Of a stretch of 64,000 bases of DNA, positions 9,301 through 17,751 are shown one piece after another. How positions within the stretch are numbered: position 1 is the first letter of the stretch; each line of letters begins with the position of its first letter. The position numbers were made by a program, and so were the translations under genes. Under the pieces are notes generated by a model. It did not search any database. It was not told the DNA's origin and worked only from the letters and a program-made list of their open reading frames with translations. This DNA is from Symsagittifera roscoffensis (Eukaryota; Xenacoelomorpha; Acoela; Convolutidae), in the NCBI RefSeq assembly GCF_963678635.1, contig NC_087067.1:44707629-44771628 (forward strand), written 5' to 3'.

Positions 9301-11898
9301 TTATCGGTCCAGCTTTTCGGCTGGGGGCATTTTTGGTGATTGTCTCATGTCTTGAATTATTGAGTCGTCCGATGAAATAGAAATTGATGTGTCACAGTCA
9401 AGTTCTATGTCCTTGTTTTCCTTGCGTACTTTATTGGGGCTGCCTTTTCCTTTTCGGCTTGGCGACTTGAGATTTTTCGTAGTAGTTGGTTGGTTTTTTA
9501 CCGTCGGGGCTTTTGATGTTGTTGGGATTGTTCTATGAATCCGGTCGTGTCCTAGCTTCCTTCTGTTAGTTGTTTGTCGAATAAGTTCCTCGACATTCTT
9601 GGGCGGTTTTTGTTTTGGGCTCGTTGGTGTTGAGGTGTTACCCGCCGGATTCCCTGGTTCCACTGATTTTTTCTTTGGGATCTTTGAGCCAGTTGGTTCA
9701 CTTTGCTTAGCCTCTTTGTCTAAAAAACCGGATTTTGCTCTTGGTAAATGTTTGTATGCTACGAAGTCCTTTAGCTGTGCCGATCTACATTTACCGTACA
9801 CCCGTGGATCTGATACAAACGCTAGACCGTCGTGTTTTATTACCCTTGGTTGTTTTCCGTCTTCCCGGACCCATGCAGTGTGCGGGGAGTATTTAATTAT
9901 TGAACCGTTTTCGATTACCTTGAATTGTGCCCCGAATACCCCAGGATTTTTTATTTTACGTGCTATGGTGCCCAATTTTCGTGCCACTTGTTCGATACGT
10001 TTTCCTAACCCCGGGTCTATGGTGTTCTTGGGTCCTTTAAATCGATCTTTTAGAAACACCAAGGGGGCTCTTTCTATTCTTTGTTTTTCTTGTTGTGTAA
10101 GCCAACGAATTGGTTTTCGTGTTCTAATATTTGCTATATCATGTTGTGCGTTTTCGGCGAGAAAGGACCGTTTAACTTTTTGTAAGTCATAGGGTATATT
10201 ATTAAGTGGAAGGTGCGCACCTATTAGGAATTTTCGCAGCAGGGCTTGGTCGAACAGTTCATCCTCGTCTGTGTCCGACAGTGAGATTTGCTTCTTTTGC
10301 ACTATGTCGCTCTGGCTATGTTTTGCTTGTCCTGGAGTTTTACTTCGAACCGCTTGTGAAGATGGTCCCGCTGGTTCACAGGATGGTTCGGGGAGATAGG
10401 TTTTCTTGTACACCACGCTGAGTTTGTCCTCGCTATTGTTGTCTCTATTCCAAATGGCCTCGGGCGTGAGGGCAGATTTTGTGAGTATCTTTTCATCTAG
10501 GCACGAAAGTTTTGTATTTTCCCATGAGAGATTAGAGATTTTAGGTGTAGTGCAAATATTAGTTAATGGTGTGTTTGGTTTACGCCCGTAGTGCGCTTCA
10601 AACGGTGTAATTTTTGTTGTGGCGTGTGGGGTAATGCGTAGTGTTTTGATTAGTTCCGCCACATCTGACGCTAGTTTGTACGGTGTGTTATTTTTATCGA
10701 TTTTCATAATGGAGAGACAAGTTTTTAAAGTTCTAATTAGTCTTTCTACCATGCCCATTGAGCGATGGTCGTCCACTGGAGCAAATATTAGCTTAATGTT
10801 TTTGCTTTTGCAATAGATCATAAATTTTTTAGCCCGAAACCCTTGAGCTTGATCACACCTGATATTCCTTGGTACCCCATGGTTGACAATATGTGTTTGC
10901 ATAAATTTTATGATTGTATCTGCCTTGTTATTCGCTACTACTTTTGCGTATGGGAATTGCGAGAATCTATCTACCCCAACTAGAATGTACACGTCTTTGT
11001 TGTTTTCATCCGGTAGCGGTCCAGCGAAATCCAATTGGATTTCCTCGTTCGGTTCTACTACAGCGTCAAGGCTAGTGTAGTGTTTTTTACCGGATAGTAC
11101 CCGAAGATTCTTACCTTTAGTACGGCATTCCTTGCAATTCTGAGCTGCCGTTACTTTGTCTCGATGGAGGTATGGGTACCAAATATGCTTGGCAGCCTCT
11201 AGCATACTGCCTTGTCCTGGGTGAGTTAGATGGATTGAATCTAAGATGATTTGTCTCAGCTGTTTCGGTATTACTACTCTGTCATCATAGAGTAGAACAT
11301 TGTTTCGGACCAACAAATGGTCGCGCACGTTATAAAAGTAGGGTCCATAACAGGCTTTTATCTGCTCCCACTTCTGGTGTCGGATCATGTTGATCAGAGG
11401 CTGGAGTTTTCTGTCGCGTTTCGTGGCGGCCGCGATAAACTCCACGTCTAGTGCTTTACGTAGATTCTTTCGGAAGAGCGGTACATCTTCCTCCTCCATA
11501 GAGATGGCTTGGCACTCTGTTTGTTGATCTGGTGGGTCTGTCTGACATAATTGATCGGACTTTTTGTTGAACGTGAAACTATCTCTCGATGGAATTACCT
11601 GGTGTCTGACGTCGCTAAACGAGAGAGTTGATTGGCTCGGTTCTTCTGACATTTCATTGAACGATGCAAACTTAGTGGGTGGAATCGTTACAGTAGTTTG
11701 TTGGCCGCTGTGACATTTTCTCATTATTCTCTTAAAAGGGGGTAGTGACATTCCTGTCTGTAATTGGCGGTTCATTTTGTTGGCCACTGGAGCGGTAGAT
11801 TGTGAGTTAAGATAAGCTTGTTGATGTTGACGATTAAATGATTTTCCTTCTTTATGTAATTTTTCTATTGCGGTCTGGTTGCAAATGTTCGAATTCAA
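9301..11898 (-). CDS. Integrase with long C-terminal extension (LTR element)
   Basis: The open frame covers 865 codons on the - strand and stays open upstream to at least 12018. It has an HHCC-type zinc domain (HLTHPG, then CKEC), then the catalytic triad in order: IQLDFAGPL (Asp), IRCDQAQGF (Asp) and GMVERLIRT (Glu). The integrase core ends near residue 440. About 420 further residues include a block around LGKRIEQVARKLGTIARKIK and a basic Ser/Pro/Lys-rich tail. Most Gypsy integrases have much shorter tails or a chromodomain; no chromodomain aromatic cage was recognised. The frame is offset by one base from the RNase H frame; the overlap region has a run of five T. The annotated first codon is TTG, so true translation must come from a polyprotein. 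Confidence 0.85.
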   Translation of the reverse strand: MNSNICNQTAIEKLHKEGKSFNRQHQQAYLNSQSTAPVANKMNRQLQTGMSLPPFKRIMRKCHSGQQTTVTIPPTKFASFNEMSEEPSQSTLSFSDVRHQVIPSRDSFTFNKKSDQLCQTDPPDQQTECQAISMEEEDVPLFRKNLRKALDVEFIAAATKRDRKLQPLINMIRHQKWEQIKACYGPYFYNVRDHLLVRNNVLLYDDRVVIPKQLRQIILDSIHLTHPGQGSMLEAAKHIWYPYLHRDKVTAAQNCKECRTKGKNLRVLSGKKHYTSLDAVVEPNEEIQLDFAGPLPDENNKDVYILVGVDRFSQFPYAKVVANNKADTIIKFMQTHIVNHGVPRNIRCDQAQGFRAKKFMIYCKSKNIKLIFAPVDDHRSMGMVERLIRTLKTCLSIMKIDKNNTPYKLASDVAELIKTLRITPHATTKITPFEAHYGRKPNTPLTNICTTPKISNLSWENTKLSCLDEKILTKSALTPEAIWNRDNNSEDKLSVVYKKTYLPEPSCEPAGPSSQAVRSKTPGQAKHSQSDIVQKKQISLSDTDEDELFDQALLRKFLIGAHLPLNNIPYDLQKVKRSFLAENAQHDIANIRTRKPIRWLTQQEKQRIERAPLVFLKDRFKGPKNTIDPGLGKRIEQVARKLGTIARKIKNPGVFGAQFKVIENGSIIKYSPHTAWVREDGKQPRVIKHDGLAFVSDPRVYGKCRSAQLKDFVAYKHLPRAKSGFLDKEAKQSEPTGSKIPKKKSVEPGNPAGNTSTPTSPKQKPPKNVEELIRQTTNRRKLGHDRIHRTIPTTSKAPTVKNQPTTTKNLKSPSRKGKGSPNKVRKENKDIELDCDTSISISSDDSIIQDMRQSPKMPPAEKLDR

Positions 11899-11975
11899 CG
11901 GAGAGTAATTTGAAATATTTGGATTTGACGGAGAGTGATTTGAAATTTTTGAATCTGACGGAGAGTGACTGTTTG
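11885..11975 (-). repeat. Three tandem 30-bp coding repeats near the RNase H-integrase junction
   Basis: Read on the - strand, the motif CACTCTCCGTCA (variants) recurs every 30 bases, giving repeats of the type NHSPSNPNIS. They sit in a linker, probably disordered, upstream of the integrase. Confidence 0.6.
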
Positions 11976-11989
11976 CTAGAGATTGATCA

Positions 11990-14163
11990 TTAACAGTGAA
12001 AAATGTTGCTTTTGTGTGCGAATTTGAACGAGTAGAGTTTTCGTTCCGGGCGTTGAAATCCGTTTGGATTTTCGATCATTCCAATATTAGCTATGGTGCT
12101 GTCTTGAAATTCAAGGCAAGAAATGAAATCATCAATGAGTGCGACTACGAAATGTTCATCCCAATATGCGGGAGGTTGTGGTTTTCCTACCGGATGGCGC
12201 AAAATATAGTCTATTAAGCCCATTTTGCTGCCGGAAAGATGTTTGATGTCAAAATCAAATGGGATGAGACGGTCAATCCATCTAGTTAGGCGACTTTGAT
12301 ATGTTTTATTACTTTTATTGCTATTTAGGGCACTAACCAAAGTTTGCTGGTCAGTAATTAGTGTAAAGTGGCGGCCATACAAATAATATTTAAAATGGTC
12401 AATAGCCCATACTGCAGCTAGGAGTTCCAATTCATTTACTGAATATTTATTTTCACATGCGTTTAGGAATCTGGACGCGTATGCCACCGTAGCCCATCCG
12501 TCTGGAGTTTCTTGTTCGAGGGCAGCTCCGATACCCTAGCGACTTGCGTCGCACACTATTCGGGTCTCCCGGTTACTCACGAAGTGTCGATTTTCTGTGA
12601 TATTTCGCACCGCTGTCAGGATGGTCTGAAATGCCTCTTCATGTTTTTGTTCCCAAACGTAGTGAAATTTAGAAGAAGAATATAAGAGTGGCCTCTATGG
12701 TGTACACAGTTGTGCCAAGTTTGGTATAAATTTATTCAGGTGATGGACTGAACCCATAAAACTTTTGAGTTGTTTGAAAGTTTTAGGGTGTTGTAGTTTT
12801 GAGATCGCATCAGTTTTCTTATGCATTGGTATTGTTCCGTATTCATTTATGATGAACCCCAGCCATTCGACTTTTTTACAGCCGAATTTGCATGTATTTA
12901 GGGAAATCGCCATATTTTCTTGATCCAATTTGTCTAAGACCTTTTTCAGTTTGTCGATGTGTTGCTCTTTCGTTCCGTGGGATATAATTAATATATCATC
13001 TAGAAACGCGAAAGTATCCTTTTCGTTGTTTAACGTTAGATCAATGGCTTTCTGGAATTCTGCGGGCATATCCGTGAGCCCGTAAAATCCTGTTTGGAAC
13101 TGATAAGTTCCCGTCGCTTGCCCGCCAATTATACTAAAGTTACACTGCGTTTTAGTTTTTTCATCCAATTTCAATTGACTGTAGGCATATCGAAGGTCAA
13201 TGGTAAAAAAATACGTTGTACCTGGTTTACCATTGCCCTCTTGAGCCGATTGGGCCACATTATCGAGAAGTACGTCGATGTTAGGCATCTGGTACTTGTT
13301 TTTATGTATCGCTTTGTTAATCTGTTTTGAGTCCATTGCTAGTTTTATTGAATGATCTTTCTTTACCGTTATTACGATTGGACTAATAAATTGTTTGTCG
13401 CTACAGCTATCGAGTTTCACGATATGGCCTTGGTCAATCAAGGATTTGAGTTCTTGTTCAACTTTTTCCTGAATGTGAATCGGAATTCTGCGTCCTTTTT
13501 GTTGCAGCGCCTTGAAGTCATGTAAGAATTTTGTATGAACTTCGTGGTTTTTTGAGCGTCCGATACGTGTGCACAACCCCGGGTATGCTGATTTAACCCA
13601 ATTTGTGATGACCGTGTCCGATTGTTCTGATTCTGTTATGTAATTGATTGACTTACCAGTTGGTTTTTCTTGTTGAAGGTGAATGCCCAGTTGTGGTAGT
13701 AAATTTCTACCCAGGATGTTTGCCCGTTTATTGTCAACCACCACAAATGGCGCCGTGTTTATTGTCCACCCTCCTGATTCTATAGGGGCAATCAGCCTGC
13801 CGAACGCCGGGATTTTATAACCATTGTAGCAGACCATTCTGTTGGCCTCGTCGTTTTGGTTGAGTTGAATACGTCTGGCCCTTGACACTGTATTCTCTAA
13901 TATGACCGCTGTTTTATTATTTACAAATGACGTTGGAGATCCTGTATCTACAATGAAAGTAATACTGTTATTACCAATTTTAACTCGAATGAGATGTCCT
14001 ATTAAATCGTTCGTTGTTAGTTTTCCTGCCGTTTCTTCTTCGAAGTGTACAGCATTTACGCTGTTGTCCTCTGGGTGTATGAGTTCCCATCCCGGAACGA
14101 CATCCCCTGCCTAGAGATAGTCAACATACGCCGCTATGTCTGTGTCCTGGATGTTTACTTCGG
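11990..14163 (-). pseudogene. Pol: protease, reverse transcriptase, RNase H, with three in-frame TAG codons
   Basis: A single frame runs from just before the gag stop to a TAA at 11992-11990, interrupted only by TAG at 14113-14111, 12697-12695 and 12538-12536. Protease: FIVDTGSPTS catalytic motif and the NILGRNLLPQLG C-terminal motif. RT: DLRYAYSQL, QTGFYGLTDMP and the active site FAFLDDILI with both catalytic Asp. RNase H: CDASR, NELELLAAVWA, TDQQTL. The frame is -1 relative to gag and the two overlap by about 30 nt, so a -1 ribosomal frameshift would be needed. Apart from the stops the domains are intact. Whether the TAGs are mutations or read through cannot be told from one copy. Confidence 0.85.
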
Positions 14164-15264
14164 GATTTGTTTCTTCACTGATGCATTAACGTTTGAGGAA
14201 TTACAGAGTCTTGCGTAGTGTCCTTTTTTTGTGCATTTATTACATATTTTGTCTTTTGCCGGACATTGTTGGAGGTGACCGGGTCCGAACGGATTACCGC
14301 ACTTAAAACAGGATTGTTTTCTGTCTCTCTCTTGTCGTTGCGAGCTTCCCCGCTGTGGTTGTCCTCGACCTCTATTGTTTCCCCTTCTATTGTTACGGTA
14401 AGGGTCCCCTCCTCTTCTTTGAATGAACCCAACTGGTTCAGTCTTTATGCCCGTTTGTTGAGAAGGATTTGTCGATGATCCCTGCTTGCGTATTTGAATT
14501 TGATTTTCCAACCCTTTTTCCCTGCGTATTGCGTATTCAAACGCTTGCTCCGGGGTTTTGGTCTCGGCTAGTAGGTCTTTTTGTACTTCATCATTTGTCA
14601 TATTTGCTGTGAATAAGTCTCGGATAATTTCCGTTTCTAACGTGTTATTGTTGCAATTAGGACATTTGAAGTTTCCCTTAATGACCAATTCCGTGAGACC
14701 ACAGTGGACCTGTTCCAGCGTTTCTGTTTTGTTCTGCTTCCTTGTGAATGCCTCGTATCTGTCAAATGTAACATTACGGTCTTTAATGAAGAGGTGCTCT
14801 AATCTATTCCAGAATGCTCTCGTTGATATTTCTTGTATTTTTAGGTCTGGGTAATGTTGGTTCAGACGTCTTTGTCCTTCGTTTCCAAGGCTGAGATAAA
14901 TATAGCTCCTGACTTTTATGTCGGCTTCCTCCCATGTTATTCCATCCACGGTGGGTCCCAGGTTGTCCAATTGGGCACATTGGTTATCCCATTGTATCTT
15001 TTTCTCTTGGTTACGAATGTTTCTGTCCCTGGTTTGTGATTGAGTTTCCCCTTCTATAGGAAGTTCATAACCGGGTTCTTGCGGTTTTCTCACTGCGGGT
15101 GGGTCTAGTAATAGCTTTTGTAGGTTTATGCCATCTTTTGCGACAATCCCTAAGTAGAGTTGCTGATTCCATTTCTCCCACTCCGTTGGAGGTTCCGCCG
15201 AGGCTTTTTGCCAGAATGGGGCGATACCTAGTGGGTTTTTTGTTGTGAGTGCTGGCTGCGCCAT
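14155..15264 (-). CDS. Gag of the LTR element
   Basis: 369 codons, ATG at 15264 on the - strand, TAA at 14155. The middle part is a helix-rich capsid-like region (EQVHCGLTELVIKG). The C-terminus is Arg/Gly/Asn-rich followed by two zinc knuckles: an unusual CFKCGNPFGPGHLQQC (C-x2-C-x7-H-x3-C) and a canonical CNKCTKKGHYARLC (C-x2-C-x4-H-x4-C). It would bind and package the element RNA. The A of the ATG is the last base of the 5' LTR and the TG begins the primer-binding site, so the coding sequence starts at the LTR edge with no leader. Confidence 0.9.
   Translation of the reverse strand: MAQPALTTKNPLGIAPFWQKASAEPPTEWEKWNQQLYLGIVAKDGINLQKLLLDPPAVRKPQEPGYELPIEGETQSQTRDRNIRNQEKKIQWDNQCAQLDNLGPTVDGITWEEADIKVRSYIYLSLGNEGQRRLNQHYPDLKIQEISTRAFWNRLEHLFIKDRNVTFDRYEAFTRKQNKTETLEQVHCGLTELVIKGNFKCPNCNNNTLETEIIRDLFTANMTNDEVQKDLLAETKTPEQAFEYAIRREKGLENQIQIRKQGSSTNPSQQTGIKTEPVGFIQRRGGDPYRNNRRGNNRGRGQPQRGSSQRQERDRKQSCFKCGNPFGPGHLQQCPAKDKICNKCTKKGHYARLCNSSNVNASVKKQIPK
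15249..15263 (-). other. Primer-binding site overlapping the gag start
   Basis: On the - strand TGGCGCAGCCAGCAC follows the LTR end ATAACA directly. TGG complements the 3' CCA of a tRNA. The matching tRNA could not be named from the sequence alone. Confidence 0.65.
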
Positions 15265-15651
15265 GTTATACCCTCAGCCGTTAGGTGAGGTATAAGCTAT
15301 GTAATCTATGTAGTCAAAGTCTATGCTTAATCGCTAACTGAGAATAGAAATACGAAGAGTTAGAGAGCAACTTAAATTCAGTTGATAAAGTTAAGTCTGA
15401 TTCGAATCTGACCTCGAAATCATGAGAGAGACAGAGACTCATAAATAACTATTGAATATGGTGTTAGGTTTAATAGGTACTTAATTTAGATCAGACTTCT
15501 ATATGGTTAAGTTTACATAATGTTACATAAGTATATATGGTTAGCATTTAGGATGAGAACAATCTATGTATTGTTTTAGGTAGACGGAGTTCTAGTATAT
15601 CCGTATGGATAACAGTTCTAATCGGTATCTAATATATCCGTATGGATAACA
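15264..15651 (-). repeat. 5' LTR of the Gypsy-like element
   Basis: It matches 8097-8484 with two visible differences. CCAGG follows at 15652-15656. On the - strand this is the upstream LTR and should hold the promoter and the transcript start. Confidence 0.92.
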
Positions 15652-15850
15652 CCAGGCTTGATTGTTTCGACCGACTCAACCCAAGCTGTCTATGTTTCGA
15701 TTATAATTCGACTCGACTTGAGTTTCGACTATGAGTTCGACTATAGGGCCTTCTCGACTATGGATTTTCGGTCGAATTTTGACATATTTTCGACCCGCCC
15801 GCGCGGTCGGATCATGAAGCGCAGACTTTGACCCGGGTTGTTCTTTTCAG

Positions 15851-15952
15851 AGGCCTTGCAGTCTGAGGTGGACATTAAGGAGATGACAATATTGGAAGTC
15901 ACTCTGTCTCTGGTCGTCGGCTGTCTCTCCATCGCCCTCTGCTACCTCATTG
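15851..15952 (+). CDS. IgSF receptor, exon h (juxtamembrane and first part of TM helix)
   Basis: Acceptor TTCTTTTCAG ends at 15850; donor ATTG|GTATAA at 15953, phase 1. The first two bases complete the Glu codon begun at 7165. The peptide is a short acidic stalk (EALQSEVDIKEM) followed by VTLSLVVGCLSIALCYLI, an uninterrupted hydrophobic helix. This is the single membrane span expected after an FnIII domain in a type I receptor. The exact phase match across the LTR-containing intron is the main evidence that both sides belong to one gene. Confidence 0.87.
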
Positions 15953-16335
15953 GTATAATATTATCTCCTTTTTCCTATGAGTAGTCCAACTGTAAGATTT
16001 AATAAAAGGTTTTTATTTTTTTTTTCAAAATTTGCATCCAAATTTGTTGTTAACTTTTCATAGGTCAAGTAAAAAAAATTTTCCGTGCTCTTTCAAAACC
16101 GAGGCCCTATTTGCCAAAAATTTTAATTATTTGTCAAAAAACAAATCAGTTTAAAAAAAAAACCGCGCTATAATGCCGTTTTTGGGCGCTTTTTTGAAGG
16201 ATGTGACCATGTTTGTTCGGCGTTCCGTCCCCCGTTTTTCAAAAGTATTGGCGCCTTTGTTAGTAAATATTGGCGTTAGTTATTCTTCATTCATCGAAAT
16301 AATTTTGTTGCCTTGTACATGTGTCATGTCTACAG

Positions 16336-16511
16336 GGGTGTTAGTGATCTGTGTGAAGAAGATTAGGACCCTAGAGGACCTAGCAACAGGGGTCAAGTTT
16401 TCCGAACATCAGCAGTACAGTACACAAAGATCGCAGCAACACCATCAGATGAACGAGTCAAACAACAACACACTAACAGGCAAGAGTTCATTTTTTGCCA
16501 TAGCTAAATAG
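16336..16511 (+). CDS. IgSF receptor, exon i (end of TM and start of cytoplasmic tail)
   Basis: Acceptor GTCTACAG ends at 16335. The frame from exon h reads GVLVICVKKIRTLEDLATG: the helix ends and a basic stop-transfer KKIR follows. The rest is hydrophilic and rich in Gln, Asn, Ser and His. The frame meets TAG at 16509-16511, which would give a short tail. A GC-type donor (ACAG|GCAAGA) at about 16480 would instead splice before the stop, and coding-like frames downstream make that attractive. No kinase or other domain is seen. Confidence 0.8.
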
Positions 16512-16928
16512 GGGAAGATAGTTTACTTGCTTGAAAGTAAACTTTTTCAGCCAATCATATTTGAGCATAGTGCATGCAGGCTCTACTGCTTGAATTTGTC
16601 ATTTAATTTTACTGCCGATATCGTTCACTTGGTCTTGCTAAATGGGGGGGGGGGGGGTTCAAATGGGCCGTTGATATTTTTGCGAAGACAGAAATCAGAC
16701 TTATGGTGATAACTTTTCAAAAGTTTTTCAGCCGCTTCTGTTGTTAGTTAGTTTAGCGAGTCCACTCTGTCCAATCCAGAGATCTTGGGCCCAACTGTTA
16801 TTAAGCGTTTTGAATAGCTGCGCATGAGAGACAACGTTGAAGCGTGTTTCTATGTCGGCAGTGTTTGACGCCAGCTGCACCTCGCATGAAGCTCCTAGTT
16901 AGGTATGGAGGGCTCGCTTCTGTTGTAG

Positions 16929-17192
16929 TTGGGATCTGTAAGCATGATAATTCTAGCACTGAAAAAGCTATTTTCAGAACTTTCAAAAAAAGTTTATGCG
17001 CGCGGTATGATTCTAAATTTTCCATACGAACCATATATGGATGTATATGGTTGTGCATCATCTTCTATGGTGGGAAAACCGGGACCGCCTACCCCACCCA
17101 TGGATCCATGGATTAATACCCTTTTACAACCAAATGATCACCCCTTTTCAATACCTTTTGCGACATCCGTTCTGCCCGACGCTAAAGCTTAG
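16929..17192 (+). CDS. Candidate cytoplasmic-tail exon of the receptor
   Basis: From about 16977 (after CTATTTTCAG) the frame encodes FPYEPYMDVYGCASSS and GKPGPPTPPMDPWINT, ending TAG at 17190. Tyr, Pro and Ser content fits a signalling tail with possible SH2/SH3 ligand motifs (PPTPP). Codon composition is more coding-like than the flanks. The exact exon borders, and the link to exon i, are inferred. It may also splice out before the stop. Confidence 0.4.
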   Translation: MGSVSMIILALKKLFSELSKKVYARGMILNFPYEPYMDVYGCASSSMVGKPGPPTPPMDPWINTLLQPNDHPFSIPFATSVLPDAKA

Positions 17193-17407
17193 AAAAAGGG
17201 CGGAGAGCATGCTAATTATTCAATCTTAATCGCGTAACTTAGACTTTTGGCGAAGGAGAGGGTTTTAAGCAGCCTAAAATAAAAGAGCCTTTTATATCTA
17301 TTTGGTTGCAATATTTGCAACAATTTGTGACCAATTTTCAGCAACTGTTTTCGCATAAGAAAAATCCTAGATCCTTTCCATTCCATCAACCTAACGATTC
17401 TATAATA

Positions 17408-17697
17408 TTATGTCTATGATTATATAATGATCGACGATAATTGTATCATGATATACGATGATGACAATGCGACTATGTAGCAGCTAGATGATGTTGAACG
17501 ATGTTCAATGAAAGTGCCGGTTCGATCTGATCATAGCATGGCTACCTTATTTGATGTCTATGATTATGTAATGATTGACAATGATTATATAATAAATGAT
17601 GCACGATGATATAACGATTATGTAACAGTAAGATGATGTTGAAGGATATTCAATGAAAGTGCCGGTTGGATCCAATCAGAGCATGGCCATTCCTAGA
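17408..17697 (+). repeat. Tandem duplication of about 145 bp
   Basis: The blocks TGTCTATGATTATATAATGA and TGATGTTGAACGATGTTCAA recur about 145 bp later with changes. Both units carry AATGAAAGTGCCGGTT. The second unit continues into the candidate terminal exon below, so the duplication includes an exon start. Confidence 0.75.
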
Positions 17698-17751
17698 AGC
17701 TATCTGGCACAACTGGACGCAGCCGGAGCAATGAAGGAGTCTATCGCCTAA
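17634..17751 (+). CDS. Candidate terminal exon of the receptor
   Basis: In one frame the stretch reads SMKVPVGSNQSMAIPRSYL and then AQLDAAGAMKESIA before TAA at 17749-17751. The frame is open from the possible acceptor region (GTAACAG/TAAG, 17624-17634). The composition is coding-like and it lies just beyond the other tail exon. The duplicated unit 145 bp upstream preserves part of this frame. Ownership by the receptor gene is inferred from position and strand only. Confidence 0.4.

Larger units (their letters stand above)
8097..15651 (-). mobile_element. Ty3/Gypsy-like LTR retrotransposon in a receptor intron
   Basis: The element is 7,555 bp with 388-bp LTRs that begin TGTTAT and end ATAACA, and is flanked on both sides by CCAGG, a 5-bp target duplication. 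By eye the LTRs differ at two positions. Order on the - strand is gag (CCHC knuckles), protease, RT, RNase H, integrase, which is Ty3/Gypsy order. It lies antisense to the host receptor gene, between the FnIII and TM exons. Pol carries three in-frame TAG codons and there are frame breaks later, so this copy looks young but probably not autonomous as it stands. Confidence 0.92.
8044..15676 (+). repeat. Foldback element, right arm, split by the LTR retrotransposon
   Basis: The arm consists of 8044-8096 and 15657-15676. Removing the LTR element and one CCAGG copy restores continuous alignment to the left arm, which dates the LTR insertion after the foldback element. Confidence 0.65.

Noticed and set aside
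8900-11080. Several + strand frames of 60-197 codons
   Set aside because: They are antisense shadows of the integrase and its extension.
7225-15800. CRISPR-like or regulatory array from recurrent TTTCGAC motifs
   Set aside because: The motifs are explained by the inverted arms of a foldback element; spacing is irregular.
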